In this document: positions 1 through 6,594 of the stretch, piece after piece
How the letters are laid out: the number at the start of each line of letters is the position of its first letter
How positions within the stretch are numbered: position 1 is the stretch's first letter
NCBI GenBank assembly: GCA_031551135.1
Contig: JAVBOA010000054.1
Coordinates: 1 to 6,944, forward strand
Length of the DNA: 6,944 bases
Source: JAITVM01 sp031551135
GTDB lineage: Bacteria > Bacillota > Clostridia > Lachnospirales > JAITVM01
Direction of reading: 5' to 3'
Program-made: the position numbers and the translations under genes
Notes under the pieces: model-generated
The model's database searches: none
Seen by the model: only the letters and a program-made list of their open reading frames with translations
Told to the model about the DNA's origin: nothing

Positions 1-2
1 CT

Positions 3-86
3 GATGAAGTTATCGCTGAATACATCAAAAATCAAGACATAGCAGAAAATATGAAATCCGATAACTTCAACATCGGCGAACTTTAG
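3..86 (+). CDS. tnpA: IS200/IS605 TnpA transposase, C-terminal end (partial)
   Basis: The + strand is open from the left edge to a TAG at 84-86 and gives 27 residues, starting DEVIAEYIKNQD and ending NIGEL. The pattern (acidic)-x-VI-x-x-YI-x-NQ matches the C-terminal helix of IS200-type TnpA, the small Y1 HUH single-strand transposase in which this helix follows the catalytic tyrosine helix. The HUH motif and catalytic Tyr lie upstream of the window. The two hairpins directly after the stop support the call more strongly than the short peptide does. The TAG overlaps, on the opposite strand, the TAA (83-85) that ends the disrupted wzx reading frame. The window cannot show whether the full transposase is intact or whether a tnpB gene accompanies it. 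Confidence 0.75.
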   Translation, partial: DEVIAEYIKNQDIAENMKSDNFNIGEL

Positions 87-100
87 GCGGCTTCAGCCGC
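87..100. repeat. Short GC-rich hairpin after tnpA
   Basis: GCGGC-TTCA-GCCGC is a perfect 5-bp stem (6 bp if T92-A95 is counted) starting right after the transposase stop codon. It lacks a T-tract on either strand, so it is not a convincing terminator. It probably belongs to the structured right end of the IS. Confidence 0.6.
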
Positions 101-106
101 TAATCC

Positions 107-137
107 GAACCTACCGGCTTCCAGCCGGTAGTGGTTC
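107..137. repeat. IS right-end subterminal hairpin
   Basis: The core is a perfect 9-bp stem, CTACCGGCT (111-119) and AGCCGGTAG (123-131), with a TCC loop. GAAC (107-110) pairs further with GTTC (134-137) across a 2-nt TG bulge at 132-133. An imperfect hairpin with unpaired bases in the stem, just inside the right tip, is what TnpA recognises in IS200/IS605 elements. The palindrome is also transcribed inside the truncated wzx frame on the minus strand. Confidence 0.8.
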
Positions 138-778
138 AGTGTTTCAAAATTTGGTTTCCATTTTGATATTTCGCTATCCAAAAATTTATAGATAATTATG
201 TTAATTGATATTACTAAAAAATATTCTGCAAGAAATGAATAAACGATTATGTCAATCGGAAAATTCGAAGCAATCATATAGATTCTGATTCCCGCAATTA
301 TTAGTGCAACAAACGGCATCAGTACCGCGGCGTGTTTCATCTTCATCTTTGCTTGAAACCAGTAAACTATAAAATCGGTTATTTGAATTAAAAAGCCAAA
401 AGATAAAATTAATATACATTTAGAAGTAATAGGATCTTTAACAAAAATAAAATTGAAAAAATTGATAGCAAAAAAACAAATTGACGCACTTACGGCTTTT
501 ATAACAAAAGTACTGCCGAGAACGATATTGTCCTTTCCTGTCCTCACCAATTCACGTATCACAATTTCATTTAAACCCATAGTCGCGATAGGCGTGAATA
601 ACGAAATCATAGTAAAAGCGAAGTTCAATTTTCCGTTCTGCTCCGGCCCAAGATAATCCGCAAGCCAAATTGAAACGACAATAAGCTGTCCTAATGCATT
701 GACTAATCTATAAAAGAAATTATAAAAAAAGTTTTCCATAAGTCTAAAAAATTTCTCATATTTTTTGAACATCCCAAA

Positions 779-783
779 CTCCT
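779..783 (-). promoter_or_regulatory. Ribosome binding site fixing the wzx start
   Basis: On the minus strand AGGAG is followed by a 6-nt spacer and ATG at 772. It decides the start in favour of MFKKYEK over the longer in-frame GTG start at 802. Confidence 0.75.
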
Positions 784-840
784 GTATCGTTATAGCGTCC
801 ACAAATACTGATGAATTTTGTTTCGTCGCCGAACCCTCGT

Positions 841-1860
841 TTATTTAAAAAATTTCGACCGTGACTTAAGTGCGGATTTAGCAAGTTTTCCGAAACATAA
901 CTTAATAAACATAAGCACATCCGGAAGCGAAATAACAAAATAAAATCCAAAAATAATGATATCAATTAAATTTTGGCGCAATATTTTCGTAGTTCCTTTT
1001 TCTTTAAATCGGGCAAGCAAACTGCCGCGTTCTGATTTATCAGCTCTGTTTACCGCCATTGTCCAGATTACACAGATATAGTACATAATTTGTTTTCTGA
1101 TTTCACGTTTATCGTTTTTTGATAAATTTTCGGTCATCTCAATTAAAATATTTATGCCGTCTATCCGGTCAGAAATATTTCGCATAGAATTGCCCGTCAT
1201 AATTGAATTCGCTCTATACCTTCTGAAAAAAGCTATTTTATGAAAATATTCCACAGATTTGGCGGACAACATACTCTTATAAAAAAAATAAACATCTTCG
1301 TCAAATACTTTTTCTATGAAATATAATTCGTTTTCAATTAGAAAATCATGACGGAAAATTTTCATGCAAACTTGCTGAATTTGTCCTTTTGAGCGCTTCA
1401 AAAATTCTATTCCGCTGAATATTCCTTCATCATCTTTGGATAGAGCAAAATATGGATTCGGAGAAAACTCGATTTTATCGCCATAATCATAAAACGCTTT
1501 TCCATTAAAAATCAAAATATCACTGCCGGAGGCTTCAATTTTTTCGCTTGCTTCTTGAAGTATTTCTTTATCATAATAATCATCTGAATCAAGGAAGATT
1601 ATATATTTTCCGGAAGCAGCTCTGAGACCCGTGTTTCTGGCACCGCCACCGCCTTTGTTTTCTTGGTCGATAATTTTAAAGCGGAAATCATTTTCGGCAA
1701 ATTCATCGGCGATATTTCGGGAATTATCCGTAGAGCCGTCATTTACGACGATTATTTCTATATCTGCCAAAGTTTGCGATTTTAGCGATTCAAGACATTC
1801 TTATAAATAATTTTCAACATTGTAAATCGGAACAATAATGCTGATTTTGGGATTCGTCAT
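841..1860 (-). pseudogene. Family 2 glycosyltransferase with in-frame stop at codon 20
   Basis: The reading frame from ATG 1860 to TAA 841-843 spans 340 codons and encodes a GT-A fold family-2 glycosyltransferase, which transfers a sugar from a nucleotide-sugar to a growing surface glycan in the cytoplasm. It starts with the textbook GT2 beta strand MTNPKISIIVPIYNVENYL, after GGAGG at 1866-1870. Codon 20 is TAA (1801-1803), and the frame resumes at once with ECLESLKSQTLADIEI. Downstream lie IVVNDGSTDNS (about 37-47), GGGGARNTGL (about 70-79) and the DxD metal motif DSDD (91-94). A hydrophobic C-terminal segment follows near 290-310. Homologs usually have R, E, K or Q at the stop position, so a single C-to-T change from CAA is the simplest origin. 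Restart at TTG 1770 would lose the first nucleotide-binding strand. It lies 12 bp after the preceding gene, in one operon. Confidence 0.85.
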
Positions 1861-1865
1861 AAATT

Positions 1866-1870
1866 CCTCC
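1866..1870 (-). promoter_or_regulatory. Ribosome binding site of the interrupted GT2 gene
   Basis: GGAGG on the minus strand with a 5-nt spacer to ATG 1860. A near-perfect Shine-Dalgarno in front of the 20-codon stub shows that the original start is at 1860, so the later TTG at 1770 is only the first start codon left after the nonsense codon. Confidence 0.8.
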
Positions 1871-1872
1871 CG

Positions 1873-2853
1873 CTACTTAGCGTATCTAATCTTTTCCTGA
1901 ACAGGCTCAGGGACTTCATCAGATTCCATTTTACGTACACGGTATTGCACGTCTTCCAACAGTTTTCGGTTTCCGGCGATAATATCGGACAAAAGCCCGG
2001 TTATTATAAATTGCACGCCGGAAATTATCAAAACGCCCGAAAGTATTAATGATTGAATATGGCCGGCACCGCCGTAAGAAAGATAGACGTATAAAAACCT
2101 AATAACAAACGCAAGACCAACAATTATCAATGTAAATCCGATTGAAAGAAAAAACTCCAAAGGATTGTACATCATAAGCGAACGAATTATAACGGTTGCC
2201 GAACGTTTTATATAAGACCACATGCTTTTAAATAAGCGGGATTTTCTGCTTTCGGGGTTGGTTCTTATAGGTACGGACATAATCGCGGCTTTATTTCTGC
2301 CGGCTTGGATTATTGTCTCCAAAGTATAAGTATAATCGTTTGTTACATTTAGCCTAAGGGCTGCTTCACGAGAATACGCACGAAAACCGCTTGGAGCATC
2401 AGGAATATTGGTTTTGGAGGCTTTACGCACCACCAAAGAACCAAAATGCTGAAATTTTTTCTTCAAAAAGGAAAAATGTTCAATATCATCAATCGGTCGT
2501 TCTCCGATAACTATATCTGCTTTTCCCTCGATAATCGGGCGGACTAAATTTTCGATATCTTCGCCTTTATATTGATTATCCGCGTCCGTGTTTACGATTA
2601 TGTCTGCGCCGAGGCGCAAGCAAGCATCAATTCCGGCCATAAAACCGCGCGCCAGACCTTTATTATTTTTAAAAGAAACTACATGATGAAATCCAAGCTC
2701 TTTAGCGACTTTTACGGTATTATCGGAGCTTCCGTCATTTATTATTAAATATTCGATTGTATTAATGCCCGAAATTTTTTTCGGAAGGTCAAAAAAAGTC
2801 TGACTCAAAGTCTCTTCTTCGTTGTAGCATGGTATTTGTATAATCAGCTTCAT
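1873..2853 (-). CDS. DPM1/GtrB-like polyprenyl-phosphate glycosyltransferase
   Basis: A 326-residue family-2 glycosyltransferase of the dolichol/undecaprenyl-phosphate type. Such enzymes move a hexose from a nucleotide-sugar to polyprenyl phosphate on the cytoplasmic face, making the lipid-linked donor used by GT-C enzymes outside. Visible are the starting strand LIIQIPCYNEEETL (3-16), NDGSSDNT (39-46), the metal-binding NTDADNQY (88-95), IGERP (116-120) and PSGFRAYSREAA (154-165). Two C-terminal membrane helices (about 232-258 and 265-293) place it with GtrB/ArnC-like membrane-anchored members rather than soluble DPM1. The start at ATG 2853 is backed by AAGGAG (2860-2865) and the stop is TAG. 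All key motifs are present and it is the only clearly intact gene of the glycan operon. The sugar it transfers cannot be told from sequence. Confidence 0.88.
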   Translation of the reverse strand: MKLIIQIPCYNEEETLSQTFFDLPKKISGINTIEYLIINDGSSDNTVKVAKELGFHHVVSFKNNKGLARGFMAGIDACLRLGADIIVNTDADNQYKGEDIENLVRPIIEGKADIVIGERPIDDIEHFSFLKKKFQHFGSLVVRKASKTNIPDAPSGFRAYSREAALRLNVTNDYTYTLETIIQAGRNKAAIMSVPIRTNPESRKSRLFKSMWSYIKRSATVIIRSLMMYNPLEFFLSIGFTLIIVGLAFVIRFLYVYLSYGGAGHIQSLILSGVLIISGVQFIITGLLSDIIAGNRKLLEDVQYRVRKMESDEVPEPVQEKIRYAK

Positions 2854-2874
2854 TTTTTACTCCTTCTTTAATTA

Positions 2875-2988
2875 ATACTATTTTCATTTTGATAAGTAGA
2901 AAAAAATTTTTCACAGCGGAGCGTTTCGCACAATGTTTCTAGCGCGAAATGCAATATTTTTTTCTATCCTTAATATTGAAAATAGTAT
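2875..2988. repeat. Imperfect long palindrome, MITE-like element
   Basis: Three nested pairs of arms are visible. The outer arms are ATACTATTTTCA (2875-2886) and its exact complement TGAAAATAGTAT (2977-2988). The middle arms are TAGAAAAAAAT (2897-2907) and ATTTTTTTCTA (2956-2966). The inner arms are GCGTTTCGC (2921-2929) and GCGAAATGC (2944-2952), with one G-T pair. A TA dinucleotide borders both sides (2876-2877, 2986-2987), compatible with a TA target duplication as made by IS630/mariner-type elements. It has no coding capacity and fills nearly the whole gap between two genes of one operon. It lacks the GC stem plus T-run of a terminator. The mobile origin is inferred from shape only; a structured RNA processing or attenuation element is the alternative. 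Confidence 0.55.
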
Positions 2989-2995
2989 GAAATAT

Positions 2996-4953
2996 TTATT
3001 CTGCGGTTATTTCGATAGATTTCAAACTAAGGAAAGTACCTTTATTTACAGCAATATTTGCATAAAAACCATATATTGTTTCTTTTACAGGCATGTCTAT
3101 TTCCAAAGATGACTTGCCGTCTGTGAAATTTTCTTTATAAATTTTCGAATCTAACAAAACGTTTTCTGAATCTGTGTCAAGAATTTGAATTGCTCCGACT
3201 AAATCTTCTTCACTAGACTCCAGCTCGAAATTATATTTTATTTTATAATCGCCGGGCGTTATTATAAACGGAAATTCTCTTGTCAATTGCGAAAAATCGC
3301 CCATAGATTTAACGCCGCCGTCTGCTAATTCACTGTATTTATCAAAAAAAGGTATTTCTTTGCCCGTAATTTTGAAAGTCCGATTCTCATCATGGGATGA
3401 TTTCTTTGATAAAAAGAAAGTCCCCTCAATAAAGGCATCCAAATTATAATTTTTCAAAATCTCAGGACTGATTTGCTCGGTCACCAAATAATAATCTCCG
3501 TCTTTGTTTTGCCATTCTTCGGGAGTGTAGTAATTTATGGATTTATCAAAAAGCTCAAATTGCAAAAATGCGGCTATCGTACTTGATTTATATCCAACAT
3601 AATTTATTTCGCTGTAATTTTTAGCTTTTAATATTCTTGCCTGCTCCATAGTTCTTAAATCAGCGCCTCCGCTTAAAGAAATATGGTCAAAATAAAATGA
3701 ACTAAACGCCGTCACAATAAAGAAAATAAATACAAAAAGCAGATATGAATATTTAGTTATTTTGCCTTTATACATATACAATAAGGGAATCAAAATTCCC
3801 AAAATTGCGGCGGTGACAGCGGCGATATAAAAATTAGGCCTTAAATCAAAAATAAAAGTACAAATTCCCGGAGAATTAAAAATGGAGTATAGGTTCAATT
3901 CCGGATGTCCGGCGGCAAATTGAGTATAATAAACCGCCATTACGCCTATACATATAACAAATATTCCGGTCAATTTTGAAATAAATTTTTTATCGCAGCT
4001 TGGAATTTGCAATAGGGCATAAAGTAAAATCGGTCCGATTGTAATTTCAATATATCTTCCATAAACGAGATTATCCAGCCTTACCGGAGTAATCATAAAA
4101 ATTGCGGAAATTCCGAGTATAGAAAGAAAAGCAAGCAATAAAAATAATTTATAAATCTCGGCGGTTTCTTTTTTGATATTCTTCAAAATAAAGAAAGAAT
4201 CACGAGCTAGAAAAAACAGCCCGAAAAAGCCGATTAAAACGCTTGAACAGCCAAAATAAAATAATTGGCCAAAAGATACACGGAACAATGAACCAATTCC
4301 GTCAACGCTTAATAAACGCTGAAATCGCAGAGACTGATCCTGCATATTGTTTATGCTGAAATGCGCTCCGCCTAGCCAAAGGTTTTCCAAAAGCCAAGAC
4401 TTTATATTTTCGTGCAGGAGAGCTAAAACAAAAATCATCAAAAACGAATATATTATATCAATCAATTCAGCTTTTTTCTGGATATATAAAATTATAAAAA
4501 TAATCGCGCCGGCGATTAAAATTCCGATTGCACGCTGATGGCATAATGCGTTCTTAATACATTTGCGGGATATAGAGTTACGACAAAACAAATCAACATT
4601 AATTGAATTTCAGATAATTCACTTTTGAGTTTTTTCGCAAATTCCAAAGATATTATGAAAATAAAACAAAGAAAAATTGAATCTAAAACAATTATGCCTT
4701 GGTACAATAATTGCGGATTTCTTAATATACAGACAAGTGGATAAATAATTATCGAATATCCATAGGAATAATATCCGCTCATTCTCAGAAGACTGCGCCA
4801 ATCCAAGCCGGTAAAATAAGCCGCCACAGAAAGAGGAGACATTTCGTCTGTGCCCAAGCGTATCATGACCATTTTATCCAGAAAAGAAATTCCGAATAAA
4901 AATATTATTAGGATAAATGCAGTTTTTATTAATTTTGTTTTTTTGTCAATCAT
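2996..4953 (-). pseudogene. GT-C type multi-spanning membrane glycosyltransferase, frame-disrupted
   Basis: Two reading frames belong to one gene. The first (ATG 4953, AGGAGA at 4962-4967) encodes 145 residues and stops at 4516-4518. It has a hydrophobic helix (about 10-28), an outer loop with acidic LGTDEMSP (33-40), the aromatic SGYYSYGYS, and two further helices. The second frame, 1 nt off, overlaps it and continues to TAA 2996-2998. It carries HQRAIGILIAG, several helices, VYGRYIE, further helices and a soluble beta-rich C-terminal domain of about 230 residues. Acidic residues in the first outer loop of a polytopic protein are typical of GT-C enzymes, which use polyprenyl-linked sugars outside the membrane. 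The junction lies near 4540-4555, where one frame reads HYAIS and the other CHQRAIGI. Related proteins, as I recall them, have another helical stretch between these motifs, so a deletion is likelier than a simple 1-nt slip. Exact family uncertain. Confidence 0.75.
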
Positions 4954-5075
4954 TTAAAAAATCTCCTAAATATTCTTTTGTCATATTTCTATTTATCTCT
5001 ATATCGACAAAAAAACCGAATTTAATCATATATACTGACGAACGATTAAATTTTTACATCTTTATTTTATAGAAT

Positions 5076-5100
5076 AAAAAACCCCGCATTTTTTGCGGGA
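5076..5100 (-). terminator. Rho-independent terminator of the GH18 gene
   Basis: Read on the minus strand, CCCGCA, a five-A loop and TGCGGG are followed by GG and then TTTTTT and ATT. The stem pairs 5083-5088 with 5094-5099. It lies 48 nt past the chitinase-like stop codon and about 120 nt upstream of the glycan operon start, so it insulates the two units. On the + strand the hairpin is not followed by a T-run. Confidence 0.9.
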
Positions 5101-5147
5101 TAAAATAATATCTTCCATTATAAATATAAAATAATTGATTCAAAAAA

Positions 5148-6152
5148 TCATTCAATGCCGTAAACAATGGGCGCATACTTATTTATAAAATCAAAATTCT
5201 GCTCCATATCTTGGTTTATAGACCAGCCCATTATGCCGCGCGTTTTCTTTCCTTCGCTTGCCAGACGCTCCAGTGCATATTTCACATCATTAGGGTCTTC
5301 GACAAAACCGTTGAAAGCGGCATCACGTGAAACCGGAATCCCAAACGCAAGTTTATTAGGGGGTATACTGATAAAACCTTGAGTTCCGTTTATAAGGGCA
5401 TCGGTCAGATAGTATAAAAACAAAGATTTTTTTTCATCGTTATCTTGCGAAATAAAGCCGACATCGGTCCAAATGCCGTCGCCGTCCTGATTGTAATACT
5501 GTGGAAAAATAAAATCAAATTCTCCTTCTAGTGCATTTAGATAAGGAATATATGGCGCATTTCCGTTTCTCAATGTTGGAAATTCCGGAGCCATAGCTAT
5601 TATGAAATTTTTCCCCCGCTCTCGGTAATATTGTTTTACTTCCTTTAAAACTTCCGGAATAACTTCCTGATTATCGCCGGCAGTCATCGAGTCTGATTCT
5701 AAATCCAAAATCACGCCGTCAAAACCATATTTGTCAAGCGAATATATCAAATCAGATTTAAATTGCTCTTTATCTTCATTATTAATGGAAATATAAGTGT
5801 CTGACCCGCCTATCGTCATCAAAGCCATTCTGCCTTCGTTTTTCAAGGTCTTTATTCCGTTCATGGTGTCCTCTTCGGACAAATATCCCGGGGATAAATT
5901 CGGTTCGCCATATTCCTTCGGAGAGAAAACAATGCCGATAATATTATATTCCCTTGGGATAAGAGGAAATTCACCGCCCGGCCTCCATTCTGTCAAAAAT
6001 CCGAGTATAACATTTTTATCCGTATCAAAATTATTATTTGAACTCAAATTATTTTCAACCCTGTTTATCGTAATATTATTTATATTTTCAGTTTTCTTCG
6101 CTGAATTTTGAGTATTAAGAAGGCTCAATAAAAACAAATACAAATAATTCAT
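5148..6152 (-). CDS. GH18 chitinase-like glycoside hydrolase
   Basis: A glycoside hydrolase family 18 protein; such enzymes cleave beta-1,4 bonds next to N-acetylglucosamine by substrate-assisted catalysis. I chose ATG 6152 (MNYLYLFLL, 334 residues) because GTGAGG (6160-6165) is 7 nt upstream; an ATG at 6158 is only 1 nt from it. Counting from ATG 6152, residues 2-14 are hydrophobic but no Lys/Arg precedes them, so a signal peptide or anchor is possible but atypical. An Asn-rich linker follows to about 45. The barrel then shows ILGFLTEW (49-56), LMTIGGSD (111-118), the catalytic-loop strand DGVILDLE (145-152), AMAPE (186-190), FPQYYN (216-221) and RGIMGWSIN (305-313). The catalytic Glu152 and its Asp150 partner are present. 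The Asp at the fourth place of the usual DGxDxDxE is Ile148. Length and motifs fit single-domain bacterial ChiD/ChiC-like chitinases without a binding module. It is monocistronic with its own promoter and terminator. The substrate may be chitin or a GlcNAc-containing wall glycan. Confidence 0.88.
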   Translation of the reverse strand: MNYLYLFLLSLLNTQNSAKKTENINNITINRVENNLSSNNNFDTDKNVILGFLTEWRPGGEFPLIPREYNIIGIVFSPKEYGEPNLSPGYLSEEDTMNGIKTLKNEGRMALMTIGGSDTYISINNEDKEQFKSDLIYSLDKYGFDGVILDLESDSMTAGDNQEVIPEVLKEVKQYYRERGKNFIIAMAPEFPTLRNGNAPYIPYLNALEGEFDFIFPQYYNQDGDGIWTDVGFISQDNDEKKSLFLYYLTDALINGTQGFISIPPNKLAFGIPVSRDAAFNGFVEDPNDVKYALERLASEGKKTRGIMGWSINQDMEQNFDFINKYAPIVYGIE

Positions 6153-6159
6153 GGACATA

Positions 6160-6165
6160 CCTCAC
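6160..6165 (-). promoter_or_regulatory. Ribosome binding site deciding the GH18 start
   Basis: GTGAGG on the minus strand lies 1 nt before ATG 6158 and 7 nt before ATG 6152. The spacing favours the second ATG, which removes the first two residues (MS) from the longest frame. Confidence 0.65.
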
Positions 6166-6180
6166 AACTCATTTTATTAT

Positions 6181-6210
6181 ATAATATACATTTAAATTTA
6201 TTATGTTCAA
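6181..6210 (-). promoter_or_regulatory. Probable promoter of the GH18 gene
   Basis: On the minus strand TTGAAC (6205-6210) is followed after 18 nt by TATTAT (6181-6186), or after 16 nt by TATATT (6183-6188). Either pair is close to a vegetative sigma-A promoter and would start the transcript roughly 15-20 nt upstream of the chitinase-like ATG. The region is very AT-rich, so the exact -10 is uncertain. It diverges from the rRNA promoters. Confidence 0.5.
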
Positions 6211-6252
6211 TTAAGTCCTTTATTTGGAAATAAAAATTTGTGCAAAAATATG

Positions 6253-6281
6253 TTGACATATATCTAAAACGGTGATAATAT
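6253..6281 (+). promoter_or_regulatory. rRNA operon promoter P1
   Basis: A perfect -35 TTGACA (6253-6258), 17-nt spacer and near-perfect -10 TAATAT (6276-6281). It is the upstream member of a tandem pair with identical hexamers and spacing, about 310 nt before the mature 16S start. Tandem strong sigma-A promoters are usual for rrn operons of low-GC Gram-positives. Confidence 0.85.
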
Positions 6282-6344
6282 AATTGAGCTTCGGCAAACG
6301 GAAAAGCCACTCGAAAAGCTAGAAAAAAGTTTTAAAAAAAGTGG

Positions 6345-6373
6345 TTGACAGCTAAAAAAGAATGTGTTAATAT
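6345..6373 (+). promoter_or_regulatory. rRNA operon promoter P2
   Basis: TTGACA (6345-6350), 17-nt spacer, TAATAT (6368-6373), the same hexamers and spacing as P1, 92 bp downstream of it. Transcripts would begin near 6380, at or just ahead of the leader hairpin at 6381. Confidence 0.88.
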
Positions 6374-6380
6374 AAGTTCC

Positions 6381-6412
6381 GTTGCATGAGCAACTTAAGC
6401 CTGAACATTGAA
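6381..6412 (+). promoter_or_regulatory. boxB/boxA-like antitermination elements in the rRNA leader
   Basis: A small hairpin GTTGC-ATGA-GCAAC (6381-6394) is followed by TGAACATTGAA (6402-6412). The second resembles the rrn boxA consensus (TGCTCTTTGA and its Clostridia-type variants), which binds NusB-NusE. A hairpin before boxA matches the boxB-boxA order of rrn leaders. The boxA match is imperfect, so the assignment rests partly on position. Confidence 0.5.
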
Positions 6413-6450
6413 AATTAAATAGATAAAAGAAAAAAACCAACCTAAAAATT

Positions 6451-6488
6451 CTTTTGTGGAAAGTCTCGAAAGAGACTAAAATAAAAAG
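6451..6488 (+). other. GAAA-capped hairpin in the rRNA leader
   Basis: AGTCTC (6462-6467) and GAGACT (6472-6477) form a perfect 6-bp stem closed by a GAAA (GNRA) tetraloop. An outer CTTTT (6451-6455) can pair with AAAAG (6484-6488) around an internal loop. No T-run follows, so it is not a terminator. It is probably a folding or processing element of the pre-rRNA. Confidence 0.55.
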
Positions 6489-6555
6489 AGAAGAAATAAA
6501 AAGCCAGTAAAATTTTTGATAACCAAAAATCATACTAGGCAAAGACAAACAGATT

Positions 6556-6565
6556 GAGTTTGATC
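6556..6565 (+). repeat. Leader copy of the 16S 5' motif
   Basis: GAGTTTGATC at 6556-6565 repeats exactly the 10 nt at 6603-6612 in the 16S gene (E. coli positions 9-18), 47 nt upstream. It is short but matches a functionally constrained segment of the rRNA. Confidence 0.6.
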
Positions 6566-6594
6566 AAGAAATTGATTAAATGAGATCACAAATT

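Larger units (their letters stand above)
1..147 (+). mobile_element. Right end of an IS200/IS605-family insertion sequence (partial)
   Basis: The element enters from the left edge. Visible parts are the transposase C-terminus (3-86), a short GC-rich hairpin (87-100) and a longer subterminal hairpin (107-137). This order, transposase 3' end followed by an imperfect right-end hairpin with no terminal inverted repeats, is the known layout of IS200/IS605 elements, which move as single-stranded DNA. The right boundary is inferred. A TCAA tetranucleotide sits at about 143-146, just past the hairpin, and TCAA is the right-end cleavage site of the well-studied IS608. The flanking sequence from about 147 onward reads as wzx on the other strand. 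The left end lies outside the window, so the exact ends and target site cannot be set here. Confidence 0.8.
83..772 (-). pseudogene. wzx: Wzx-type polysaccharide flippase, 3' half cut off by the IS
   Basis: The N-terminal half of a MATE-like polysaccharide/O-unit flippase (Wzx/RfbX, polysaccharide synthase family), which moves undecaprenyl-linked oligosaccharide units across the cytoplasmic membrane. The segment ALGQLIVVSIWLADYLGPEQ-G near residues 27-47 and the later MGLNEIVIREL are typical of the first helices of the family, and about six hydrophobic helices can be counted. I chose ATG 772 because AGGAG (779-783) lies 6 nt upstream; a GTG at 802 is in frame but has no such site. About 208 codons are native. 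From about position 147 downwards the frame enters the IS, picks up about 20 foreign residues ending LAAEAA and stops at TAA 83-85. Family members usually have 400-480 residues, so about half is missing. The remainder presumably lies left of the IS, outside the window. Confidence 0.85.

Noticed and set aside
453..656. Plus-strand open frame inside wzx
   Set aside because: It is antisense to a clearly recognisable flippase, with no RBS or known motif; a shadow frame.
756..965. Minus-strand open frame spanning the GT2 end and wzx start
   Set aside because: It overlaps two better supported frames and resembles no protein family.
1801..1803. Stop-codon reassignment explaining the in-frame TAA
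   Set aside because: TAA ends this gene and the GT-C gene, TAG ends the DPM-like GT and TGA ends the GH18 gene, so all three stops are in normal use.
2996..4591. Second half of the GT-C protein as an independent gene with a TTG start
   Set aside because: Its first ~18 residues are out-of-frame translation of the upstream half, and no RBS precedes the TTG. The homologous part begins near HQRAIGI.
4954..5075. Promoter of the glycan operon
   Set aside because: Several weak AT-rich -10-like stretches exist on the minus strand, but none has a convincing -35 at proper spacing, so no call is made.
5797..6111. Plus-strand frame inside the GH18 gene (also 5167-5382)
   Set aside because: Antisense to a gene with intact family motifs; no independent support.
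6264..6548. Minus-strand frame across the rRNA promoters and leader
   Set aside because: The region is explained by tandem promoters and leader structures on the + strand; the translation is low-complexity Phe/Ser.
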